Shown here: in pieces, positions 1-8,407 of the stretch | How positions within the stretch are numbered: the first letter of the stretch is position 1 | How the letters are laid out: the number at the start of each line of letters is the position of its first letter | The notes under the pieces: model-generated | The model's input: the letters and a program-made list of their open reading frames with translations, nothing else | What the model was told of the DNA's origin: nothing | The model's database searches: none | NCBI GenBank assembly: GCA_046297935.1 | Contig: JBKBHA010000003.1 | Location: 124,001-188,000 of the forward strand | DNA from: CAYMZZ01 sp046297935 | GTDB taxonomy: Bacteria > Bacteroidota > Bacteroidia > Chitinophagales > Chitinophagaceae | Reading direction: 5' to 3' | Length of the DNA stretch: 64,000 nt | Made by a program: the position numbers and the translations under genes

Positions 1-80
1 ACCTCTTAGCGAGAAAACGGCCCAAAGAAAAAATTTCCCTGCCGGCGACGAATATGAAAACCTGTTTACCGGCAGGCAGG

Positions 81-180
81 TTTGCACATTCGCCTAAGGC
101 GCCATTTCCTCATTTGCACATTTGCACATTCGCCTAAGGCGCCATTTCCTCATTTGCACACCTGCCTGCCGGCAGGCAGG
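81..180. repeat. 40-bp tandem repeat followed by a 20-bp palindrome
   Basis: Bases 81-120 and 121-160 are two exact copies of the same 40-bp unit, which contains CGCCTAAGGCG. They are followed directly by the perfect palindrome CCTGCCTGCCGGCAGGCAGG at 161-180. The CCGGCAGGCAGG half of the palindrome also stands just before the first copy (69-80). The first 203 bases hold no convincing gene, and this block lies just downstream of the paaZ stop codon. Confidence 0.85.
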
Positions 181-203
181 CTTGCACATTTGCACATTTG
201 CAT

Positions 204-2252
204 TTACCCCTTCGCCACCATCGTCAGTATCGTCCCCACACCCAGCAATGGCTCGTCCGTATCATCCAGTATCTCTACCAGCCATTTCACAATTCCCCTG
301 GGTATATCATTTTCATCCTTGCTATCCTGTGGCAGTTTTTCCTTACAGGTGAAACGGATATGAATTTCGGTTCCGGGATAAACTGGTTTGGTGAATCGCA
401 ATTCGTCGATGCCATAGTTTAATAATACCGGATTTTTTTCATAGCTATCTACAAACAGACCTGCCGCAGCGCTCATAATGAAATAGCCATGTGCCACCTG
501 TTGATCAAACATTGTACCCGAAAAATCGGTATTTTTTAAATGCGCGTAAAAATGGTCACCACTCAGATCTGCAAATCGATCGATATCCTCCGAAGTGATC
601 AATCTCTTTTCAGTGATCAACTGATCACCAATTTGTAACTCATCAAACTTTTTGCGGAAAGGGTGAACACCTGGATCTTTTCCTGGCGCATGAGGTTGAT
701 ATACTTTCGTAATGGCTGTAACCATAGCCGGTGAAGCCTGCAGAGCCACACGTTGCATATAGTGTTTTACTCCACGCAGGCCGCCCATTTCCTCACCACC
801 GCCTGCACGACCTGGACCACCATGCACCAGCAATGGCAATGGTGAGCCATGGCCGGTTGATTCTTTCGCACAGGTAGCATTCAGTACCAGAATACGACCA
901 TGGTGAGTGGCAGCACCCAGCACATATTCCGTAGCCTCTTGTTCGTTGTTGGTAACAATACTGGTGCAAAGCGAACCTTTGCCCAACTTACTAAGTTGGA
1001 CCGCCTCTTCACTATCGCGGTAGGGCATAATGGTACTCACCGGTCCAAAAGCTTCCACTTCATGTGCAGCCATTCGCTCAAAAGGCCGGTCGTTGAGCAG
1101 CAGTAAAGGCGATATAAAGGCACCCTTGTCGTTGCTGGCATCAAGCAAATCGACCGTATCAGGATCCCCATAAACCAGTTCAGCCTCGGCCAGAAGCTTT
1201 TGTACCTGTGCTTTCACTTCGCGACGCTGTGTTTCTCCTGCCAGAGCACCCATTCTCACCTTTTCATTGCGCGGATTTCCGATGGCTGTTTGCGATAGAG
1301 ATTGGGCAATGGCTTTCCAAACCGCATCCATTTTGTTTGCCGGCACAAATATTCGGCGTATCGCTGTACATTTCTGGCCGGCTTTAACGGTCATTTCCTT
1401 TCGCACTTCTTTTACAAAAATGTCCCACTCTGCTGAGCCGGGTTCCACCGACTCGCCCAGCACAATACAGTTGAGCGAATCTGCTTCCATATTAAACGGT
1501 ACCGATTCGCGTAAAATGTTGGGATGTGAACGCAACTTCAGGCCAGTGGAAGCGGAGCCGGTAAATGTTACTACATCCTGCGAGCCTACATGGTCCAGCA
1601 TGTCGCCAGCGCCACCACAAAGTAATTGCAGTGAACCTTCAGGTAAAATGCCCGACGCTATAATCTCCCGCACCACTGCCTCAGTAAGATAAGAGGTAAC
1701 CGTTGCCGGCTTTACTACCGCGGGCATCCCCGCCAGCAGGTTAACGGCTATTTTTTCCAGCATTCCCCATACGGGAAAATTGAATGCATTAATATGAACG
1801 GCCACGCCTTCGCGCGGTACCAATAAATGGGTAGCCATAAAACTGTTTGCTTTACCCAGCATATGACTGTCTCCATCAATACAAAAGAACGTATCAGGAA
1901 GCTTGCGTCGAAGGCTGGCATTGGCAAACAAATTGCCAATACCTCCTTCAATATCTATCCAACTATCAGCGCGGGTTGCTCCCGTGGAGTAACTGATCTC
2001 ATAAAATCGATCGAGGTGCTGCCTTAAATGCATGGCCAGAGCTTTCAGCCGGTTGCCCCGCTCATGAAAACTCATTTTTCGTAGCGCAGGATTCCCAATG
2101 GTGCGGGCATAGCCCAACACTTCGGCAAAATCGATCCCCTCTGTCCCTGCTAATGCTACGGCCTGTCCGGTCACAGCATCCGTCAACAACTGTCCTTCGC
2201 CCTCACCGGCACGCCACTCACCACAAACATAATTTTTCAGTCTAGGTACCAT
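204..2252 (-). CDS. paaZ: Bifunctional aldehyde dehydrogenase / MaoC-type enoyl-CoA hydratase, PaaZ-like
   Basis: This 682-residue protein has the two-domain layout of PaaZ, which opens the oxepin-CoA ring and oxidises the resulting aldehyde in phenylacetate breakdown. The N-terminal aldehyde dehydrogenase domain (about 1-510) carries the nucleophile in GQKCTAIRR at C295 and the general base at E256. The C-terminal hot-dog domain (about 540-680) carries the hydratase pair D566 and H571 in FADLSGDHFYAH. The start at 2252 (MVPRLKNYVCGEW) is preferred because the 31 codons upstream encode no family-like sequence. No other paa gene is in the window, so the physiological pathway is inferred from the family alone. 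It is transcribed away from the lipoprotein gene at 2372. Confidence 0.93.
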   Translation of the reverse strand: MVPRLKNYVCGEWRAGEGEGQLLTDAVTGQAVALAGTEGIDFAEVLGYARTIGNPALRKMSFHERGNRLKALAMHLRQHLDRFYEISYSTGATRADSWIDIEGGIGNLFANASLRRKLPDTFFCIDGDSHMLGKANSFMATHLLVPREGVAVHINAFNFPVWGMLEKIAVNLLAGMPAVVKPATVTSYLTEAVVREIIASGILPEGSLQLLCGGAGDMLDHVGSQDVVTFTGSASTGLKLRSHPNILRESVPFNMEADSLNCIVLGESVEPGSAEWDIFVKEVRKEMTVKAGQKCTAIRRIFVPANKMDAVWKAIAQSLSQTAIGNPRNEKVRMGALAGETQRREVKAQVQKLLAEAELVYGDPDTVDLLDASNDKGAFISPLLLLNDRPFERMAAHEVEAFGPVSTIMPYRDSEEAVQLSKLGKGSLCTSIVTNNEQEATEYVLGAATHHGRILVLNATCAKESTGHGSPLPLLVHGGPGRAGGGEEMGGLRGVKHYMQRVALQASPAMVTAITKVYQPHAPGKDPGVHPFRKKFDELQIGDQLITEKRLITSEDIDRFADLSGDHFYAHLKNTDFSGTMFDQQVAHGYFIMSAAAGLFVDSYEKNPVLLNYGIDELRFTKPVYPGTEIHIRFTCKEKLPQDSKDENDIPRGIVKWLVEILDDTDEPLLGVGTILTMVAKG

Positions 2253-2359
2253 ATTACACATTATGAGTTGCGAATTTAACCAAAACCAACATTCGTTCAG
2301 GTAAAATGGGTGAAACACCCCGCCAGATGCACCAACAGTCTGCAAGCGGGGAATTCACC

Positions 2360-2368
2360 TAATTTTGC
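2360..2368 (+). promoter_or_regulatory. TAnnTTTG promoter element, start codon 3 nt away
   Basis: TAATTTTGC matches the Bacteroidota -7 element TAnnTTTG. Only three bases separate it from the ATG at 2372, so transcription would start at or next to the start codon and leave essentially no 5' leader. Confidence 0.6.
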
Positions 2369-2371
2369 AAA

Positions 2372-2839
2372 ATGAAAAAACGCTTTCTACTTCCGCTGGC
2401 GATTGCTTTTGTTTTACTGGCCTGCAACAATGAAGAATCCAAAACAGAAACGGTTTCCAAAGCCCAAACTGAAGTAGACAGCGTTTATAAAGAAATTGAC
2501 GATATCCATTTCAAAGGAATGGGAAGAATGGGCCAGTTAAACTACCGGCAAAAATGGACACGCGCCTTCATAGATTCTCTCGACAAACTGCCCGGTAAAG
2601 CCAGTGCAGCGGTCATTTCGCTCCGTGAAAAAGCCGATAGCCTTTTAAAAGACCTCGATTACGCGGAGTATGCAATGAACAAGTGGATGCCGGAATTCTA
2701 TACTCACACAGACACTTTCGCAAATGACCTGGTCAGGAGGCTCGAATACCTGAAGCAGGAAAAAGATAAATCGGTGAAGATTACTGATGCCATCATCAGC
2801 GGCATTCGTCGGGCTGATTCGCTGCTTTCAGGAAAATAG
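2372..2839 (+). CDS. Small helical lipoprotein of unknown function
   Basis: The 155-residue product begins with a lipoprotein signal (MKKRFLLPLAIAFVLLAC, lipobox LLAC, lipidated C18), so it should be anchored in the cell envelope. The mature part is charged and probably alpha-helical, with heptad-like stretches around 35-60 and 85-150. I recognise no enzyme motif. It is divergent from paaZ and convergent with the DinB-like gene, whose stop lies 13 bp away. The ATG sits immediately after a promoter-like TAATTTTGC. Function unknown. Confidence 0.85.
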   Translation: MKKRFLLPLAIAFVLLACNNEESKTETVSKAQTEVDSVYKEIDDIHFKGMGRMGQLNYRQKWTRAFIDSLDKLPGKASAAVISLREKADSLLKDLDYAEYAMNKWMPEFYTHTDTFANDLVRRLEYLKQEKDKSVKITDAIISGIRRADSLLSGK

Positions 2840-2852
2840 TGTGGTTTAATTT

Positions 2853-3341
2853 TCAGGCACGTTCGTATTGCTCCGGAACAATGCCATATTGCCGCAGATG
2901 GTGCAGGCTGTGTTTGTGCAAAAGGTGAACATTTTCATCAAAATTCAGCTCACCAAAGAAAGGATTGAGGATTCGCATGCCAGGGTCCTTTTTGTATACT
3001 TCGAAAAAATAATTCAACTCCATTTGCAAAGCACCAATCGCTGCCTGTACCGTTTTGAAGCGCAGAGGGTGTGGCTCTTCAGCCATTAACGGGTTTTTAG
3101 TGTTTTCCCGAAACGGCTTATCACTGAGCATGAACTCACGATATTTCGGAAGGAGTTCCGGCGGAGTAACCGGCTTTTCAAAGCGTAGACGCCCATTTGC
3201 ATTCGGCACTGAATCGAAAGCCAGATGTTCGATCATTTGCTGCACACTCATTTTCCCCCAGCGAGGTGCAGTGTTGGGATTCATTCGCTGTAACAGCGGC
3301 ACAAAACGGTTACGTAGAAAATATTCCTTTTCGCTCCACAT
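2853..3341 (-). CDS. DinB/DUF1569-like protein
   Basis: This 162-residue soluble protein resembles DUF1569 members of the DinB/YfiT-like four-helix-bundle superfamily. Such proteins bind a metal through scattered histidines and some act as thiol-dependent transferases. Visible features are the early segment MSVQQMIEHLAFDS, with a histidine in helix 2, and a histidine-rich C-terminus (HLLHKHSLHHLRQYG) that fits the usual metal-site position. There is no signal peptide. It lies between the lipoprotein and adk. Substrate and reaction cannot be told from sequence. Confidence 0.7.
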   Translation of the reverse strand: MWSEKEYFLRNRFVPLLQRMNPNTAPRWGKMSVQQMIEHLAFDSVPNANGRLRFEKPVTPPELLPKYREFMLSDKPFRENTKNPLMAEEPHPLRFKTVQAAIGALQMELNYFFEVYKKDPGMRILNPFFGELNFDENVHLLHKHSLHHLRQYGIVPEQYERA

Positions 3342-3394
3342 GACATTAGCAATATGGCTGGGAAGAAATGGGCAACAGAAATAAAAATGCCTGT

Positions 3395-3970
3395 TTAAAT
3401 TCTTGAATCGATCTCGTCGGCCAGGCGATCAAAGATTTCATTAATTGATCCCATTCCATTCAAACGCACCACTTTCTTCAATTTAGAATAATGGCTGGCA
3501 ACAGGCAGGGTCTCCGTTTTGTAAACCTCCTGGCGACGGCGCTGAATCACTTCATCAGAATCGTCGGACCGGCCCGATGTTTTACCACGATTAATCAACC
3601 GCTTTATCAGCTCTTCTTCGTCCACTTCCAGAAACAACACCAGATCAATAGCCGATTTTTTCAGCGCCAGCAGTTTATCTAATCCTTCCGCCTGAGCTTC
3701 GGTACGGGGAAAGCCGTCAAATAAGAATCCCCGCGCATTTGAATGAAAATCGAGGGCAGAACTGATCATTCCCATCACCACTTCATCAGGAACCAGCTGG
3801 CCTTTATCAATAAACTGTTGAGCTTCAAGACCCAAAGGTGTTTTTTCCCTTAATTCTTTTCGCAACAAATCGCCAGTCGACAAATGCACTAGGCCATATT
3901 TTTCTACAATTTTTGCCGACTGTGTGCCTTTTCCACTGCCCGGAGGACCAAAAAGTATCAAATTAAACAT
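3395..3970 (-). CDS. adk: Adenylate kinase
   Basis: This 191-residue kinase catalyses ATP + AMP to 2 ADP in the cytoplasm. The P-loop GPPGSGKGTQ is at residues 7-16, followed by the AMP-binding segment LSTGDLLRKE and the motif GFPRTEAQAEGLD. The LID is short (INRGKTSGRSDDSDEVIQRR) and lacks the four-cysteine zinc site, as in other Bacteroidota enzymes. The start at 3970 (MFNLILFGPP) is chosen because the P-loop normally begins within ten residues of the N-terminus and a promoter element lies just upstream. It is apparently monocistronic. Confidence 0.96.
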   Translation of the reverse strand: MFNLILFGPPGSGKGTQSAKIVEKYGLVHLSTGDLLRKELREKTPLGLEAQQFIDKGQLVPDEVVMGMISSALDFHSNARGFLFDGFPRTEAQAEGLDKLLALKKSAIDLVLFLEVDEEELIKRLINRGKTSGRSDDSDEVIQRRRQEVYKTETLPVASHYSKLKKVVRLNGMGSINEIFDRLADEIDSRI

Positions 3971-3994
3971 AAGCCTTATGTAACCTTGGTGAAA

Positions 3995-4003
3995 GCAAAT
4001 ATA
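3995..4003 (-). promoter_or_regulatory. adk promoter element TATATTTGC
   Basis: On the reverse strand TATATTTGC matches TAnnTTTG. It stands 24 bp upstream of the adk ATG at 3970. Confidence 0.55.
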
Positions 4004-4144
4004 AGTGAAGAAATGTGCAAATGTGCAAATTTGGATACCGGTCTGCAACAGGCAGGTGTAAATGACAATAAGGTTAATTGCAATACTAATTTCCTCATAA
4101 GTACATTAACATATCCCACAACATCCACACAACAGTTTGCCGCG

Positions 4145-4153
4145 TACATTTGT
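4145..4153 (+). promoter_or_regulatory. msrB promoter element TACATTTGT
   Basis: TACATTTGT matches TAnnTTTG and ends 11 bp before the ATG at 4165. It overlaps the alternative upstream TTG at 4150, which argues for the 4165 start. Confidence 0.55.
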
Positions 4154-4164
4154 TAAATACAGGT

Positions 4165-4731
4165 ATGATACGGATTATTAGAAATATGGTGATTTTGTTA
4201 GGTGCATTGGCACTTCAACAGTGCAGTTATTCCCAAACCGACAGTAAGTCGGCTAAAACAGCAACTATGGACAGTACAAAAAACAACCCGGCCTTTTCGC
4301 GTACCGATACGTCAAAAGTAGAATTGAGCGACGAACAATGGAAAAAGATCCTGCCTGCCGACGTTTACTATATTGCCAGGCAAAAGGGCACTGAACGTCC
4401 CTGGACCAGCAAATACGAAGCGTTCAATGAAGTAGGCACCTATTATTGTGCCGCCTGTGGCAACGCGTTGTTTCGCAGCGATACCAAATTCGAAAGCGGT
4501 TGCGGATGGCCCAGTTTTTATGAGCCTATCAGCAAAGCCAGCATCATCTATACACCCGACCATTCTCACGGCATGACCCGCACCGAAGTACAGTGCGGTC
4601 GTTGCAAAGCCCACCTCGGGCACGTGTTCGAAGATGGTCCTCCTCCCACCGGACTTCGCTATTGTATCAATGGCGTGATACTCGATTTTCAAAAAGCAAA
4701 GGCGGCAGAGGAAAAGTATAACAAACCCTGA
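4165..4731 (+). CDS. msrB: Exported peptide-methionine (R)-S-oxide reductase
   Basis: This 188-residue enzyme reduces the R-sulfoxide of methionine in proteins. The N-terminal hydrophobic segment ends in LALQQC (C20), so it is probably exported and perhaps lipidated, although the lipobox is atypical. The MsrB domain covers about 50-180: zinc-binding pairs C95/C98 (YYCAACGN) and C144/C147 (VQCGRCKAHLGH), the motif GCGWPSF, and the catalytic cysteine C167 in RYCINGV. A periplasmic MsrB would repair oxidised envelope proteins. The gene is followed immediately by a composite repeat. Confidence 0.93.
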   Translation: MIRIIRNMVILLGALALQQCSYSQTDSKSAKTATMDSTKNNPAFSRTDTSKVELSDEQWKKILPADVYYIARQKGTERPWTSKYEAFNEVGTYYCAACGNALFRSDTKFESGCGWPSFYEPISKASIIYTPDHSHGMTRTEVQCGRCKAHLGHVFEDGPPPTGLRYCINGVILDFQKAKAAEEKYNKP

Positions 4732-4732
4732 A

Positions 4733-4979
4733 GGGGAGAGGTGAGTGGGAAGTGGAGAGAGGAGAGTGGGGAGAGGAGTAATTTGTTTGTGTCTGCGTAA
4801 ATCCGCGTAAAAAATCTGCGAAATCTGCGGGAACAGAACTGCTGCTTTTCTGGCAGTTTAGCCGAAGGATCAGATTTTCTGTTCCCGCAGATTTCGCAGA
4901 TTTTTTTGCAGATGTCGCTGATTTTGTTGTCAAAAACAACAAACAACTCCCCCCTCCCCACTCTCCACTCCCCATCCCC
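4733..4979. repeat. Composite repeat 1: ATCTGCG palindrome flanked by opposed 7-bp-type arrays
   Basis: The centre is a perfect 30-bp inverted repeat, arms 4809-4838 and 4877-4906, with a 38-nt spacer. Each arm contains tandem ATCTGCG and the core GGGAACAGAA. A purine-rich array of GTGGGGAGAG-like units (4733-4776) lies on the left and a pyrimidine-rich CCCCACTCTCC array (4947-4979) on the right. The right array abuts the promoter of the next gene. Similar structures occur at 18.3, 34.5, 39.6, 47.9 and 60.5 kb. Confidence 0.85.
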
Positions 4980-4988
4980 TATCTTTGC
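4980..4988 (+). promoter_or_regulatory. Aminotransferase promoter element TATCTTTGC
   Basis: TATCTTTGC matches TAnnTTTG and ends 14 bp before the ATG at 5003. It directly follows the pyrimidine-rich repeat array. Confidence 0.65.
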
Positions 4989-5002
4989 ACAAAATTCCGC
5001 GC

Positions 5003-6259
5003 ATGAAATTATCTACACTTTCTGAAACGCTTATCGGATCTGAAATTGTAAAGCTGGGTGGTGAAATCCGCGAGAAGATCCGGCAGGGTGAGAAAATTTA
5101 CAATTTCACCGTAGGCGATTTCGATCCTTCCATTTTTCCTATACCCAAAGAACTGGAAGATGCTATTGTAGAGGCTTATCGAAAACATTTTACCAATTAT
5201 CCTGCTGCCGAAGGAAATGTGGACCTGCGCGATGCCATTGTGTCCTATTTGTCCAATACGGAGCAACTCTCCTATCAGCCTTCCGAAATTCTGGTTGCAG
5301 CGGGTGGCCGACCGCTCATTTATGCGGTATTCCGCGCGCTATGCGACTCTGGTGACAAAGTTATTTATGCGGTGCCCAGTTGGAACAATAACCACTATAC
5401 CCATTTCGTAGGTGGCGAACATGTGGTGGTGGAAGCATCTGCAGACAATAAATTTATGCCTACCGCTGCGGATATAGCTCCGCATATTAAGGGGGCTACA
5501 CTAATTGCATTATGTAGTCCACAGAACCCAACTGGGACCACTTTCCGCCGGGAAGATCTGGAAGCGATATGCGACCTGGTTCTTGCTGAAAATAAGAGCC
5601 GTGCAGCCAACGAAAAAAAGTTGTACCTGATGTATGATCAAATGTACTGGCGGCTTACCTACGGCAATATCGAACATGTTCACCCCGTTCAGTTGCGTCC
5701 CGAAATGCGGGAATACTGCATTTATATCGATGCGATTAGTAAAGTGTTTGCTTCAACCGGTGTACGGGTTGGATGGAGTATGGGCCCGGCAGGAATTATT
5801 TCGAAAATGAAGGCCATTCTTACGCACGTGGGGGCCTGGGCGCCAATGGCTGAACAAAAAGCGGTAGCACATTTCCTGAGTCAGCGAGAAGCTATTGACA
5901 GATATCTTAACCGCTTCAGAAATGAAGTGGAAGAACGCCTACGAAGAATTTATGAAGGCCTCCAGTCGCTGAAAGCAGAAGGTTTACCAGTCGATGCAAT
6001 AGCACCCGAAGCAGCCATTTACCTGACCATAAAAATAGATGCTGCCGGCCGCAGCACCGCCGACGGGAAAAAACTGGAAACACAAAATGACGTAACGGCG
6101 TATATGCTTAACGAAGCCGGCCTTGCCGTAGTACCGTTCTATGCCTTTGGCGCATCACGCACCTCAGCCTGGTATAGGCTAAGTGTGGGAACTTGTAAAA
6201 AAGAAGAAATAAACCAGATGATCAGTAAACTGGGTGAAGCATTAAGGAAACTGCATTAG
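5003..6259 (+). CDS. Pyridoxal-phosphate aminotransferase, class I/II (aspartate aminotransferase-like)
   Basis: This 418-residue fold-type I enzyme transfers an amino group using PLP. Visible motifs are NPTG at 175-178, the D212 segment (LMYDQMYW) that contacts the PLP ring nitrogen, the Schiff-base lysine K247 in AISKVFASTGVRVGW, and a C-terminal arginine in the segment WYRLSVG that would bind the substrate carboxylate. Overall similarity is to aspartate/aromatic-type aminotransferases, but the amino donor cannot be fixed. The start at 5003 follows the promoter at 4980. A bidirectional terminator follows the gene. Confidence 0.9.
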   Translation: MKLSTLSETLIGSEIVKLGGEIREKIRQGEKIYNFTVGDFDPSIFPIPKELEDAIVEAYRKHFTNYPAAEGNVDLRDAIVSYLSNTEQLSYQPSEILVAAGGRPLIYAVFRALCDSGDKVIYAVPSWNNNHYTHFVGGEHVVVEASADNKFMPTAADIAPHIKGATLIALCSPQNPTGTTFRREDLEAICDLVLAENKSRAANEKKLYLMYDQMYWRLTYGNIEHVHPVQLRPEMREYCIYIDAISKVFASTGVRVGWSMGPAGIISKMKAILTHVGAWAPMAEQKAVAHFLSQREAIDRYLNRFRNEVEERLRRIYEGLQSLKAEGLPVDAIAPEAAIYLTIKIDAAGRSTADGKKLETQNDVTAYMLNEAGLAVVPFYAFGASRTSAWYRLSVGTCKKEEINQMISKLGEALRKLH

Positions 6260-6266
6260 CCCTGTA

Positions 6267-6301
6267 AAAAATTAAAGCGGCCAATGGCCGCTTTAATTTT
6301 T
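6267..6301. terminator. Bidirectional intrinsic terminator
   Basis: A 16-bp perfect stem (6267-6282 and 6286-6301) with a 3-nt loop has the core TTAAAGCGGCC and A/T runs on both sides. It serves the aminotransferase and the convergent gene ending at 6293, whose stop codon lies inside the stem. Confidence 0.88.
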
Positions 6302-6535
6302 ATTGATCAGAAATTGAAATGGTCTTAATTCAGCGAATCGAATCGCCTTCAGAATTTTTCGCGACTTCGAAGTAATGCGGTTGCGATCTACCAATTCGTG
6401 AGCAATACAAAACCGCTCCTGCGATTCTGCTTCGTGCAAAATATGGTTCAGGCATTCCACTTCCTGATCAAGCGCACGCTGGCTCATGAAATCATTTTTC
6501 AACAATACAAGCAGATCACGATGTGGCGTCTTCAT
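6293..6535 (-). CDS. Small conserved-looking hypothetical protein (80 aa)
   Basis: The ATG at 6535 gives an 80-residue, mostly helical, charged protein without signal or membrane segment (MKTPHRDLLVLLKNDFMSQR...). I recognise no domain. A longer reading frame up to 6586 exists but overlaps the end of the small lipoprotein gene, so the ATG at 6535, 11 bp after that gene's stop, is preferred. The two look co-transcribed. The gene ends inside the terminator at 6267-6301, which supports it being a real transcription unit. Confidence 0.65.
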   Translation of the reverse strand: MKTPHRDLLVLLKNDFMSQRALDQEVECLNHILHEAESQERFCIAHELVDRNRITSKSRKILKAIRFAELRPFQFLINKN

Positions 6536-6546
6536 CACCGGTGTTT

Positions 6547-6690
6547 TTAGTAGCCCGACATTCCCTTTGTGTTTGGACAACCACATCCACTTCCTTTACC
6601 ATTGCCTGAATAGTAATTGCGATTGCAGGCACTGGCCAGTACGGCGATTGCAAAGAAGAGCAGAAGGGCTATCGAATAGGTTTTCTTCAT
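6547..6690 (-). CDS. Very small lipoprotein (47 aa) with a Cys/Gly-rich tail
   Basis: Reading the reverse strand from the ATG at 6688-6690 gives a 47-residue product. A signal MKKTYSIALLLFFAIAVLASAC ends at a lipobox-like cysteine. A short mature part contains SGNGKGSGCGCPNTKGMSGY and then the stop. The mature peptide is only about 25 residues, with Gly, Ser and a CGCP motif, so it is a probable envelope-anchored micro-lipoprotein of unknown role. It is followed 11 bp later by the 80-residue gene, probably in the same operon, and is divergent from the glycosyltransferase gene. Confidence 0.75.
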   Translation of the reverse strand: MKKTYSIALLLFFAIAVLASACNRNYYSGNGKGSGCGCPNTKGMSGY

Positions 6691-6750
6691 AGACTGAATT
6701 TCTAAATTAAAACTATTTTACAAACAAATTAGTATTTCCAGAGTTCGAAA

Positions 6751-7842
6751 ATGTCAAATTTTAACGGGATAAGAGCGTTGCTGGGTAAATTCCCGGGGAA
6801 ACTCCGGGTGCTACTGGCGCCTCTCGACTGGGGGCTCGGTCATGCTACACGTTGTATTCCTGTAATTTGCGAACTACAGGAAGCAGGCCACGACATATGG
6901 CTGGCAGGTGAAGGCGCGCAGGAAGAGCTGCTTAGAGCCCGATTCCCGGGCTTGCCTTTTTTGCCACTTCCGGGATACCGGATAAAGTATGGACGTACGG
7001 GAACTTCGACCAGCCTGCGCATTGCCCTGCAGGCACCCCGGATACGGCAGGCCATTCGCGACGAAAACCGATGGCTTGCGAAAATGCAACAGAGCATGCA
7101 ATGGGATCTGGTAATCTCTGACAATCGCTTTGGGCTTCATCACCCCGATATCTATTGCGTTTTCATCACTCATCAGCTACATATCATACATCCATGGGGT
7201 AGCTTAGCTTCTGGCCTGCTCCAAAAATGGAATTTTTCGCAAATAGATCGCTTCAACGAGTGCTGGGTACCCGATTACAAACATACACCCGGCCTGGCAG
7301 GCATACTATCGCACCCCGATCGACTGCCGCGTAAGCCCGTTCATTATATTGGCCCCCTATCAAGATTGACCTCCATCCCAAAAGTGGTAAAACCCGGTCA
7401 TATTTTCATCAGCTTATCCGGACCAGAACCACAACGAAGCTTGCTCGAAGAAAAACTGATCAGACAAATCGCACATTATCCGGGTACCGCCTGCATGCTG
7501 CGCGGACTTCCTCATGACCGTAGCCGAATTCCATCGACCGGCAGTCTGCATTTTTATAATCACCTGCCCGACGAACAATACGCCGAAGAAATGGCTAAGG
7601 CCGAATGGATCATCACCCGAAGCGGCTACAGCACCATCATGGACCTTGAAACAATGGGCAAAAAAGCGATTCTCATTCCAACACCCGGCCAGACAGAACA
7701 GCTGTACCTTGCCGAATTAATGCACAAATACGCAAAGCATTGTTTTGTGCGGCAAGAAGATTTTGTACTTAATGATGCGTTACAGAAAGCATCCATGTTA
7801 TTTAACCCGGAAACAGTGGCCGATTCAGGCAAAATCAACTAA
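6751..7842 (+). CDS. MurG-like glycosyltransferase (GT28 superfamily)
   Basis: This 363-residue protein resembles GT-B glycosyltransferases of the MurG/GT28 type. The N-terminal domain opens with VLLAPLDWGLGHATRCIPV, where GLGHATR is the expected acceptor-side Gly/His loop. The C-terminal half has the nucleotide-sugar region SGYSTIMDLETMGKKAILIPTPGQTEQ. There is no signal peptide, so it should act at the cytoplasmic membrane face. Sugar and acceptor cannot be assigned. The sixA-like gene starts 9 bp downstream, so the two may be co-transcribed. Confidence 0.82.
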   Translation: MSNFNGIRALLGKFPGKLRVLLAPLDWGLGHATRCIPVICELQEAGHDIWLAGEGAQEELLRARFPGLPFLPLPGYRIKYGRTGTSTSLRIALQAPRIRQAIRDENRWLAKMQQSMQWDLVISDNRFGLHHPDIYCVFITHQLHIIHPWGSLASGLLQKWNFSQIDRFNECWVPDYKHTPGLAGILSHPDRLPRKPVHYIGPLSRLTSIPKVVKPGHIFISLSGPEPQRSLLEEKLIRQIAHYPGTACMLRGLPHDRSRIPSTGSLHFYNHLPDEQYAEEMAKAEWIITRSGYSTIMDLETMGKKAILIPTPGQTEQLYLAELMHKYAKHCFVRQEDFVLNDALQKASMLFNPETVADSGKIN

Positions 7843-7851
7843 TTTGACGAA

Positions 7852-8367
7852 ATGAAAATGGCCATCGATTCCGAACTCAAATCACTTTTACTAATACGTC
7901 ATGCAAAAAGTAGTTGGGAAAATTTTGATGTGCCCGACTTTGAGCGACCACTCAATGACCGGGGCAGGAAAGATGCGCCCACTATGGCCGCGAGAATGGT
8001 TAAAGCAGGCATTAAGCCCGACATACTCCTGGTAAGCACAGCCAAGCGAACCCGAAAAACAGCTGCCTTTTTTCAGGAAGCCTGGCAGCTTCCAAACGAT
8101 CAGGTACGCTACCTCGATCAACTCTACCTCGCCAGCCCGGGGGGCTTTCGGCAGATCATTGCCGAATTGGGCGCAGAGTTCCGAACGATTGCCATTATTT
8201 CGCACAACAACGGCCTGACCGATTTCGCTAATCAACTCACAGAAACAAGGATCGATAACATTCCCACCTGCGGCATATTCGCTGTACGTGCAAAAATTTC
8301 GGATTGGAAAGAATTCGAGCAGGCGGAGAAAGAATTCTGGTTCTTCGACTACCCTAAGAAAATCTAG
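7852..8367 (+). CDS. sixA: SixA-type histidine phosphatase
   Basis: This 171-residue member of the histidine phosphatase superfamily has the phospho-acceptor histidine H17 in LLIRHAKSSW and the second basic site in AIISHNNGLTDF. The segment FERPLNDRGRKDAP is typical of SixA proteins, which in other bacteria remove phosphate from phosphohistidine in signalling proteins. The size is normal for the SixA branch. The ATG at 7858 would also work. It lies 9 bp after the glycosyltransferase gene. Confidence 0.88.
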   Translation: MKMAIDSELKSLLLIRHAKSSWENFDVPDFERPLNDRGRKDAPTMAARMVKAGIKPDILLVSTAKRTRKTAAFFQEAWQLPNDQVRYLDQLYLASPGGFRQIIAELGAEFRTIAIISHNNGLTDFANQLTETRIDNIPTCGIFAVRAKISDWKEFEQAEKEFWFFDYPKKI

Positions 8368-8407
8368 CCCTCTCCCGAAGGCATGAACTCAAGCCCGGCT
8401 TTATCAG

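Noticed and set aside
204..2345. Longer paaZ start at 2345
   Set aside because: The extra 31 residues are not family-like and place a Cys/Trp-rich stretch before MVPRLKNYV. The catalytic numbering C295/E256 fits the start at 2252.
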